A stretch of 64,000 nucleotides of DNA, from contig OZ059899.1 in the NCBI GenBank assembly GCA_964057225.1, positions 13,428,001 through 13,492,000 of the forward strand, given 5' to 3'. Each line of letters starts with the position of its first letter. The first letter of the stretch is position 1. Below the pieces are notes generated by a model. The model had not been told where the DNA came from. It made no database searches and worked only from the letters and a program-made list of their open reading frames with translations. The stretch is from Auanema rhodensis. Lineage: Eukaryota > Nematoda > Chromadorea > Rhabditida > Rhabditidae. The position numbers and the translations under genes are program-made. Shown here in pieces: positions 54,519 through 64,000 of this stretch.

Positions 54519-57500
54519 AGGAGAGAGAGAGAGAGAAAGAGAGAGAGAGAAAGAGAGAGACAGAGAAAGAGAGAGAGAGAAGGAGAAAGTTAACGAGAGA
54601 AAGAAGGAAAAGAAAGAAAAGAGAGAAAACTAAGGAATAACAAATGTTTTTTTTCTTTTATCGTTGGGATGGAAGTAGTGTAGTAATAGCTGTAGTAGAT
54701 AGGATAGCATTACAACCAGAAGATGGCAGCTTATCATACCGTATACTACCGTGTCTTGTGTGGAAGAATCATTTAGAAGAGAAGTACCAGCAGGCCAACC
54801 TTTGACATCCAAATAAACTGAATAGATTGTGCTGACAGGTTCCGTGTTAACTTCACATAGATAGCATCCAGTGTCTGAGGTGTCGGCACGTCTAAAACAC
54901 AGAAATAATTGAAAATAAGCCATTTGATTATACGATTTATGAGGTATTTGCTGTATATTTTGCTTATTAAATTATTTGTCTCTTATTTTCCTCATACAAA
55001 TAGTTGAATTGATCCCTCAAGCACGACATCATTCCTCTCTTCCGTTCTTGAATTTTTCGAATTCGTTGATATAATGCCCATTCAATTGAATGGAAATGTT
55101 CAATGTTGATACGACTCACTTACCAATCCCTAGGTAGTCAGGATAGTGTCTCGTTTTGATTTAAACTGAATAAGATGCAGATGGAGGAAGAGCATAACAC
55201 AACTCATTCAAGTAATTTCAAGTAAAAAGGCCAGTTAGTGGATAACGAGAACATCATCCGATAAAGCTATTCATTCAGAGGATTAGAGATATAAGTAGAG
55301 CTACCCAAGTGGGTAAAACGAGACGATGTACATTCGTAATCTTATTAGGATATGGAAGAAGGAATTCAAGATTGCTTCTCTACCACAGCGGGAGGTTTCC
55401 ATGTCACATCCATGATCTTTTCCATTCAATTTCAATCATTTTTATTCTTCTCTACAGTAAATGTGAACACCTGCTCTTGCAATACTAAGAAATACTAAGA
55501 AGCTCATGATTTGCAAGATGAACTCAATGGTACTCAAGAGAGAAAATAAAAAAAAAGAAAGAAATCTCAATTGAACTTGATGCAAAATGCTTACAGTACT
55601 TGCAGAAAATGCCGTAAATAGGTTTTGAAATAAAGCAATTCAATTCGAATCTGTTTTGTTCTTCAGCAGAATTCAGTCAAATGTCAGTTTGATTTGTCAA
55701 AAAAACATTCAAATTCTGCAAAAGAGGAAAAGCGCAAAATTTGGATGTTACATATGGCAAAACACACGGCATATTAAGTTTTTGAGAAAATAATGGTTAA
55801 ATCCCTTAACTACATGAGGAGATGTTCAGGTAAAGGTTACTTTGTTCCAACATTTTCAATATATAAATTCGTTTCAAGCAATTATAATAAATAATTAATT
55901 CCTCTTTCTCTCTTAGTTTCTCTATCTGGTACTTCCTCGCTCTCTCTCTTTAATTCTCTGTTCCTCTTACTAGCTCTCTTTCTCGTTCTCTCACATATAT
56001 TTAGTTATCAATCGTTTTCTATTTTATTAATGTATCTTAGGACTTCTCATGAGCTGAATATTAAGCTTTCCTAAGAGTTCATACTAAAGAACTATTATTG
56101 AATAAGTAATAATAGACCATATGTGCCTTCAGAATTCTTAATGAACACGTCAATTTTTCGAAAACTCTCTTCATTTACATCTACTGCCTCCCCCCTCTAC
56201 TTCTTCATCCCAATCTTTATGGTCATGAATACAATATGAAAATGAAAATCCAAATAAAATACCTCAAAATCAACATCCAATCTTCGTCAGTTTTACGGGA
56301 AACTTGGAATCGGGGATCTGATGTGAAGGATTGATGACCAGCAGTTAGAAGAGCTTGATCTGATGCACGAGTCCAGGCAACCTGAAATCAAAAAATAATA
56401 ATAAGATAATGTGTTTCTTAGGATGAACTTTAAAACTGAATGTCTACGAACTAATAAACATCCCTTCATCATCTCCCCTTTTCAAAGAATATTTGATTTT
56501 CAAGAAGAAAAATCAAAATATTTGATTATATATACACAATGTACGTAAAGCATTTGTTTCTTACAACTCGTTTTCATTGAATTTTCATGTCAAACATTTG
56601 GACCATACTTATCCCTTCTTTCGGTAGAAATGAAATGTATTTCTTCGCTTTAAAATTTGCTATTGTATAGCTTTCAATATGTATTTGATCGCAATAGTAC
56701 CTATAGAAGCAGTAATATAAGCGAACGCTACTGATGATGGACGGATGGACAGGCGGATTACGTCGTCGGCGACATAGCGCACGTTGAATCAACGACACCA
56801 TCTTCTGCATCATTTCCGTCTTTGTGTTGTTACATTTCTTGCGAATCTCGACACTAAGACGACAATAATTGCTCGCAGCTATCTGTCCCTCATCAACCAT
56901 AATACAAGAATATGGCTTTGTTGACTCACTATTTATGAACAAAAGGAGGTTTTGTCAATACAGTAGGATATTAAGAGAAACGGTTTAGATTTCATGTACG
57001 ATTTATCTCTCTCTCTCTCTCTCTTATTTTTCAAAAATTCACACATTACGAACTTTGTAACAATATTAGTTGACGTATAAGGAATACTTAAAGTTTTTTT
57101 TGTCCAAAAATCTGATTGCACGAACACGCTGACGATCGGAAAACATCGAAAGCTATTTCACTATTGATAGTACGTATATACTTTCGGAGCGCAAAATTTC
57201 GTACATGTGGTGAATACATTTCAGATAAACTCCCTTGTAACTATCAAAATATTCTGTAAATACGAGGTCTACCTAGAGAATAACACAATATGGAAACGTT
57301 CATGAACCTGTCAATTAATTCTAATTACATAATGTATTCATTGTAAATGAACACATAGGATATCTCTCTCTTTCTCTCTCTCTCTCCCTCTTTTTCTCTC
57401 CTTATGGAAGAATTGGAATATGGTATTTGGGCGATTGTAATGTGTTCAACATGTGAAAATACGAAGTGAAAAGATTTAGAGGCATTATAATACCATATCT

Positions 57501-59106
57501 AGTTAATTATAAAGAGGACGGTAGGATTTATTGAATATTATATGTCTATATGTCGTTAAATAGATGCCGACGATTCATTCAATTCAACTCTTTTTATGTG
57601 TTCATTTAACGAGAAAAATCTGATTGAATTGGAAAAACAATAAACAATATGCCTCCTCTTCATCTCAATATCATAACTTCTATATGTATCAATCTATTCT
57701 CTTCATATATTCTCATTAAAACATCAAAACAACAACCATCGTGGGCTTGATTATCAATCCATTTATGGATGACTGAAACATCAAAGCAACAGCAATAACA
57801 CTGTGAAGAATCATCTTAACAATCACTGTATAATGCGTGAATACTAAATATACTTTAGATAGATACTATATATAGTATAACTAACTATAATGATTGTTAT
57901 TCAACTTCTTTCTGTTTTTCTCTCTCCCCTCTCTCAATCTTCACAATCCCTAGATCACCTCATTTGACAGATTGCAGTGTCATAGTTCGTTAGAATGTTT
58001 TTTCCAGCTGATGGACATCCGACTTCCTTCTTCACTCTTTCATTTCTCCCTTTGCTCAGGGTCATCATCATAATCAGTCTCAGTCAGCTTGTCGAGGGCA
58101 GTTAGCTCGTCAGAATACAATAGATGATTTCATATCTGACCTTTATGCCCCCATGCAGTCTATTAGCTACAGAGATCCGGTTGACATTCTTTATGTCTCT
58201 CTTTCTCTCTCTATACTATATCATATAACTTATTTAACCATATATAGTGATATAGTGAGCAGATGAATGAATATTACTGTAAACAATACACAAGTTGTAG
58301 CCATATAGAGCGCTGAATCATAGCATACCGATCCACTAGCCTTTGGCCTTCTTTCACATAAATTTTGATTTCCGTCTGGCGTCTATACTTGGATTATAGC
58401 TTAATGATGATTAGCTAAATTAATAGAGCCAGGTGTTTCAGACGGATGAATTGAGAAAATATATAAAGAGGCTACATGAGAAAGAATTAGAAATATAATT
58501 CGAAAGTAAGAGAATAAGACAATAAGAGATAGAGAGAAAACTGTGAAAGAGGTCCGCTTATGTAATTCTTCATGACCGCTATTAGCCTATGTAACGTCGG
58601 TTACCTTATAAGGTTAAACAAAGGATTAAAAGGTCAAGATACAATCAAATGACGTAATATATATAGGCTTAGCTAATTTAAAAAAAAATTAAATTCTCAC
58701 TACATTTTACCATTTGAATTATAATTTCTAGTTAAAAGCAACCGTTATCTATTAGATGAAATTTAAAATGAAATTACATATAATCAACGTGTACGTGAAA
58801 ATTATATGCTAATGAGCTATGCGTGAAAAGTGAAATATGTACGTGAAGTACATTTGAAAGATTTGAATATTTTTTTATAAAAATACGTAAATAAATAATA
58901 ATTAAACTAACCATATGAGTTGTTCCAGTGGGAATTCGACAATGAAGATATGCTGGTTGTTGAGCTGTTACTGTTACAATACGAGATAAAGGATTTTCTA
59001 CAGATGACCGTTCCTGACGTAAACATGCCAGAATATCCTCAGAAATAGCTTGAACTGAAATAAGATGTATAGATATACATATAGAATATATCATAAATCC
59101 GTTCAA
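51382..59106 (-). CDS. zig-8: ZIG-8/Dpr-like two-Ig neuronal surface protein with GPI-type tail
   Basis: Seven exons (59106-58912, 56381-56263, 54891-54800, 54255-54226, 52048-51911, 51753-51616, 51476-51382) total 807 nt, giving 268 residues. Signal peptide: MNGFMIYSICISIHLISVQA. Ig1 has LHCRIP, VAWTRASDQALLTAGHQSF, FQVSRK and RRADTSDTGCYLCEVN. Ig2 has KKSTKLVANMAGNEVLLNCT, DVVWTRDGKSINLND, KYVWKVKRATGVVVHTVRIR and MDDDGDYACQNRDQRASQIV, then HVNRAEAQ. The hydrophobic end (LTISLAVVTSVLGLVYYSLL) without a cytoplasmic tail fits GPI attachment. WTRxSDxALLTAG and KASQIVHxNxAEAQ-type motifs place it with nematode ZIG-8, in the Dpr/DIP neuronal recognition family. Four introns exceed 1 kb or approach it and carry GA/CT microsatellites, unlike the short introns elsewhere. 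Confidence 0.93.
53770..53906. repeat. (GA)n/(GAAA) microsatellite in zig-8 intron
   Basis: Near-continuous AGAGAG/AAAGAG tract on the plus strand. Confidence 0.95.
54473..54627. repeat. (GA)n-rich imperfect microsatellite in zig-8 intron
   Basis: Interrupted GAGA/GAAA/GATA tract on the plus strand. Confidence 0.95.
57005..57024. repeat. (CT)n microsatellite
   Basis: Short CTCTCT tract in the first zig-8 intron. Confidence 0.9.
57363..57400. repeat. (CT)n-rich microsatellite
   Basis: Imperfect CT tract in the first zig-8 intron. Confidence 0.9.
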
Positions 59107-61549
59107 TATTGTTTAAAATGTTTGTTTTCAATGTATTTTCTTGGTTATTCCCACCCTCCTTGGTTGCCCCCTTCTCTCTCCTCCTTATATATTCGTTGTA
59201 TATGTTTTTTTCAAGAAAAATTTCTTAATATAAGGGGGCTTGCTCTTTCAGATTTCTCTTAGAGTTTTCCGATGATATTAGCTTTCTTCCAAATATGAAA
59301 TTAAATAATGATGAATAAGCTTTGCGAAATTTGATTAGAAATTCCTGAGCATTTCGGCGGGCAGCACTTCAACAGCCTCACACGACTTTTTCGTGAAACA
59401 AAAATTTCAGGAAATAAAGAAAAAGCTTATGAATATCAAGGAAATACTTAAAAGATGGAGTCGATTTTTCATTAAAATGAATGACAGACAACCTTCTTGA
59501 TTGAAAGAAAAAAAGTAATTTGGTTGATTGAATACGTTTGTTGTGTTAAGATTATATTAGAACTTGTATGTCCCTCTTTCACCCCCTCTTCTTTTTTTAA
59601 AGAAAAAAATGAATATAAGAAGGATATAGTTATAATAGTTAATTGATATCATCCTTCTTCAATAGAATATGTGATAAAAGTGTCATTTATGACAATCTGT
59701 CAATCATATTATCACTTTAACTATTACTTTTATCATTTTTTACCATCTAGATATCCATAATCCTAGTATAGATGTTACAAATTCTTCATAGACAATACGA
59801 TTATATCAGGATTCAATAGATAAGTATGTAGATCAGTAGTAGTTATGATGGTATCTGATGTAGTTTAAGTTTCAAACGAAGCTTATTCAAAGTTGTTGAT
59901 GATGATTCATTTATTTGCCACATTGTTCTCAGAAAAATATCTCATCTATCCCTTGATATTTTCAAATGAATGAAGCTTCAGTTGCATTGTTTAGATCCCC
60001 TTCAATCTTCTTGAATTTTAAAATATTTAATTTCAAAATCAACGTCAACGCTTCATCACAATATCTCATATTCAGGATGCGTTATGAACGATGTCGGCAA
60101 TGCTGTTCTTGAACAAAGGAACCCTGAGCCCGGTTCTTCTTTCAAGTCCATCAGGACAAATTTGCATTTTGATTGGCCAGTAAGACTACTCAACTTCCTT
60201 AACTGATTGTCGTGTCGTGTGGACTAGAAGAAAGCTGCAGAGAGTTCAGAGAGATAGAGATACGAAGGGTATGAAGAGAACGCTGCGAAAACTGAGATAT
60301 CGAGGGAGTATGAGATGGAACGAAGGAAATAACTTGACAGCTCTGGCGACAGATTGGATTCGAAGTATTATCGTCAAAAGTGTAAAACCAAATATAGTTT
60401 TGTATCTATACTAAAGCTCGATCAAGTGCTTTTTCACCGAACGTCTTTACCATCTCGAATCTCTTTGAATCATAAAGCAATTGTTCTTGGTCCATGTTTG
60501 ACTTATGTTTCTGCAGCCGTTATTGTCATGAACGAACAACTAGACAGCTAGCTATTCAAAGTGACTGAAGGAAACATCTAAATACAGTGGCCCTAATTGG
60601 ATTGATGCGACCTGATGAGCCAGATGTTCTCATGTATCTGTCATCGGCTTAGTTATGGTCTTCATAGCTAGGCCAGACTTAGCATTTTCAGTTCCCTTCA
60701 CTGCCACTTCTAACCAACCGACTCTTGACAACCATTAAGCTGTTGATTGAATAACACAAAAAGTAAAAGAGAAAGAGAAGATGAGTCTCAAGAAAGATTT
60801 TCGAAGCGAATATTCTAAAATTGCCTTTTTCCTCTTACTTCCCATTGCCTTCATCGTTGGCTGAATTGCGGTTTCCGTGTCAGATTTGTCGCATCTCCTA
60901 GCTGTTGTCATCTTCTTTAGGAAATTCTTCATCTTTTGTATTTCAGATTCCGAGTTAGTATAGAGTGTTTGAGATATTTTTATAATATGAACAGTCCTCT
61001 TCTAATGATGAAGATAAAGATGTTTCAAGTTTCAAGCTGGATGTCCTTAGATGTTTCGATGATAAGAAGGTTGCCAACTTGACTCATAAGCCATTCGCAT
61101 CATAGAAGATGGCTAAATAGCAGAGAAAGACACAGATAGAGAGAAGCCTACGTCTTCAGCCATTTTGGCTACTCAGATTTGTATGTCTAGCCCCAGGGAT
61201 TGCTGTCCAGCTATGGCTAACATCTGAGGTCCATCACATTTCAGCCGAAACGAAACATACTTTAACCGGCCTAAGTTCATCTTATCCGGAAGCTCATCTA
61301 TCAAAACGATGGCCCAATAGCTTCAGAGTGAAATGAGCACAAACGTTGCTCAGTTATGCTTCTACAAGCTTCGAATAAGTAGAAAAGATACATAGAAGTT
61401 GAATATGAAATTCGTTTGAACAAAAATTTCAATCAACCAGGCTGTAGGTGAATAGATGCTTATATGAGGCTCATATGTCATCAGAATGAACTACATCAGT
61501 ACATCTTTGATTGATGAAGAAGGTTAGAAAAGAGGATACTTCCACAGAG

Positions 61550-61594
<45 letters not shown>

Positions 61595-63795
61595 AAACAA
61601 AATAACAAATAACTAGTTTTGTTGGTAAAATGATGGCAAGCTCTCTCTTTTTGAATAAATAGACAAACGAAAAGATGAGAAACTGAAGCATTTTGTGTGT
61701 TCTTGTGTGCCAACCAATGTTCGTTTCCAAGTCATAACACAGGAATAGATGAAGCCATGTTTGTCACCAGAGACTACTTTCAGCCTTTAACTTAACTTAG
61801 TCTCATCGAACTCTTCAGATCGTTTACTATCCAACAACTTGCTAACTACATAAATTCTGGATGATAGATGTAATCGACCTCTCTCTATCTCTGACTTATC
61901 ATAATTTGAAAGATCATACACTAAAGATATACAATGCTGTTTCGACCTCATCTATTGTGAATAAAGTTTGAACTTGATCAAATAACATGGTGGAATGTTT
62001 GAACTGATGTAAACAACGAAAAAAAAATTCAAAGAAGGTCGATATTCAAGAAGATAACAAGCTAAAGAAAGGAAGTTTGCTGAATCGTTTTCTTCTTAAT
62101 TCAGCCGATTTTCTTCGAACGATCACCTTTCTTCACTTTCTTTTCAAGTAATTTGAGGAGACTGACACACTTGATTATCAGGTCAACACAGCAGCCTTAT
62201 AAAGCTTCAATAAGCTTAAACTAATAGAAAAGATTCTGATTTCCTAAAGCTTTTTTTCACTTTTTGAAATTCAAAACCATTTCTGTATTTCGAACTTTTT
62301 TTCGCGCAAATTTCTTTGCAAAAACATTCGACATGGTTAAGAATACTATAAACTATACAACTCATTAAGTATTGGGAAATGAAAGATTATTAGGAAAAAA
62401 GTGAAGAAAATAGAAAATCAGTGAATATGGATGTTCTCTCCCCCCCCCCTTCCCTGTTCTCCCATCTCTTCCATTTTTTTCTTCACATGCTCTTTCCTGC
62501 TTATTCCATTTTCTTCTTTTTTTTCTGTTTTTTCCTTGGAAACTGCTGTCAGCACTTGGATCTGCATCTGTTTAGATGTGATTTCCAAGTATTTTCTTTC
62601 GTTTTTTGACTTTCAACATGCGATGTCCTTAAGTTGCCATTTTGATATCTGGTCTTCTCGAACTACGAAGTAAATGAAACTCAAATACAACTGTTTGCAA
62701 ACATTTTAGTGCATAGCATCTATTCTAACTTTACACAGATGTTGTTGTTGTTTATTCAATTCAAACTGATTCAAATACCTATTCATAGAGTGCTGAGCTC
62801 TATATAAAGCTTTCAATGCTCCAGCAGACTAAAATACGACAAGTAGCTAAAGATGTGAGCATTTGACACAGAAAGAGAGCGTCATCTTTTTCCAAAATTT
62901 ATGTGCTTGCTGTTCGAACGTTACTTGTTATTCAAACTAGTCCTGCAACATCAACAACATATGCTTCTGTTTCATCTGACGACGTTTGACCCAGCTATTT
63001 AGAAACGAATTGAACTACAGGAAATTATGCAAATTACGAAAACGACTTCAGCTTTAGCTTGATCATCTTCAATTTCGTGTTACTTCAAATTTTCTTTTCT
63101 ATACTATACTATATCGGATTCAAAAAATATTCTTTTAAAAACCATTTTAAATCAATTTGATGCAGATGTTCAAGTTCAGGGCATCATCAGATGCTTCGCT
63201 ATCTTCGGCACCAATTCCCTACCCACCACGTCATCAAAGACCTTAAGTGACATCATTGAGAAGCATCAAGAGGCACTTAAGCATTTTTGAATCTTATTAT
63301 AATTAAAATAGAAAAAATTTGTATAATTATCCTTCGTATGTTTTAGGATTTTCCAAATCTAAACAAGAAACAGTTGTCTGGCAACAATGAACGAAGCAAT
63401 GTTTAGATATACAAGATGCGCATTAATCTGGCGCATTATGCAGATGAATCAACTTGTATGAGAGGATCAGTAATTCAACCAGAAAGTAAAGTATACTACA
63501 ATTAGCATTACAGCATAAGCTATAACAATATGCTATATCAACTTAATAAGTTGTTATAGTTAGAGGGAGAAAGAGGTTAATTCCTTTTATAATAAACTGA
63601 TGTGACGAAGAAAATGTATAAGAAGAGAATACGTATAGATAGTTAAGTCTTATGTCTTTTATTTGCTTTTACACCAAATTATAGCTGTACGCAAGTAGAA
63701 GATAAAGGTTAAATATGCTACTTTCTCTCTAATAAACTATTATATAAAACCTTAAACATATAGTTAAACATCTTCTTTTCGATACAAGACGTTTT
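59107..63795. other. Gene-free region upstream of zig-8
   Basis: Nearly 5 kb with only short, unsupported open frames, a CT microsatellite, a C-run near 62440 and AT-rich tracts. It probably includes the zig-8 promoter and distal regulatory sequence. I see no RNA gene or transposon. Confidence 0.5.
61552..61591. repeat. (CT)20 microsatellite
   Basis: Uninterrupted CT dinucleotide tract, 40 bases. Confidence 0.97.
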
Positions 63796-63981
63796 ATGTT
63801 TAAGTTGGTTGCCAAGATGAGCATGATCTATGTAGCTAAGGTTGGGATACTTGCCCTATACCTTAGACATGCTATTGCTGAATCAAATAGTCAGATTCAG
63901 CTTTCATATGTTTGTAGAGATGTCCAAAAAGCCAAAAAAACACTTAAAATCAATAATGATATGAAAGAAATGAAACTGTGA
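63796..63981 (+). CDS. Possible small secreted protein or first exon at window edge
   Basis: A 61-residue open frame beginning MFKLVAKMSMIYVAKVGILA, with a signal-peptide-like hydrophobic stretch ending ALYLRHAIAES, followed by a polar region. It lies in otherwise gene-free DNA beside the window end, so it could be a first exon of a gene beyond the edge. No family is recognised and chance is quite possible. Confidence 0.2.
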   Translation: MFKLVAKMSMIYVAKVGILALYLRHAIAESNSQIQLSYVCRDVQKAKKTLKINNDMKEMKL

Positions 63982-64000
63982 CGACCAACAGATAGAAAGG

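Overview
The window is AT-rich animal nuclear DNA and almost certainly comes from a nematode. The strongest evidence is a ZIG-8-type two-Ig GPI-anchored protein whose spliced frame (268 aa) follows Caenorhabditis ZIG-8 motif by motif, and a syntaxin-1 gene with several alternative membrane-anchor exons, as in nematode unc-64. Most introns are short (about 40-100 nt) with T-rich AG acceptors. Acceptor-like AG sites also lie a few bases before many start codons, as expected for spliced-leader trans-splicing. The species or clade cannot be named from the sequence alone. No tRNA, rRNA or CRISPR was recognised.

Layout: CCDC134 (minus, 3' end cut by the window edge); SLC25A1 citrate carrier (plus); SLC36-like amino-acid transporter (plus); an unrecognised type I membrane protein (plus, 7.1-9.9 kb); PGM2-type phosphomutase (minus); SEH1 nucleoporin (minus); syntaxin-1 (minus, 16.5-21.0 kb); UBE2G1 (plus); RPAC2/POLR1D and gamma-tubulin (plus, operon-like spacing); NIPA magnesium transporter (plus); an orphan two-exon small membrane protein (33.6-34.1 kb, plus); REEP (plus, with a GC-AG intron); a 379-bp dead mariner copy; DHX38/PRP16 splicing helicase, F-box protein and fucose-1-phosphate guanylyltransferase (plus, possibly one operon); a CDCA3-like gene (minus) whose 3' coding end overlaps the FPGT 3' coding end; CD2BP2 and RAB35 (plus, about 200 bp apart); and the zig-8-like gene (minus, 51.4-59.1 kb, long introns with GA/CT microsatellites). 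From 59.1 to 64 kb I see no convincing gene.

Most genes are conserved housekeeping functions. They fall into three loose themes: membrane traffic and synapse (syntaxin-1, RAB35, REEP, ZIG-8), nuclear RNA work (DHX38, CD2BP2, RPAC2, SEH1) and metabolism or transport (SLC25A1, SLC36, NIPA, PGM2, FPGT). The most unusual features are three mutually exclusive syntaxin tails, an antisense overlap of two coding ends, a CDE/CHR-like cell-cycle element in front of the CDCA3-like gene, a perfect IR-1 nuclear-receptor palindrome near PGM2, and two membrane proteins I cannot assign to a family.
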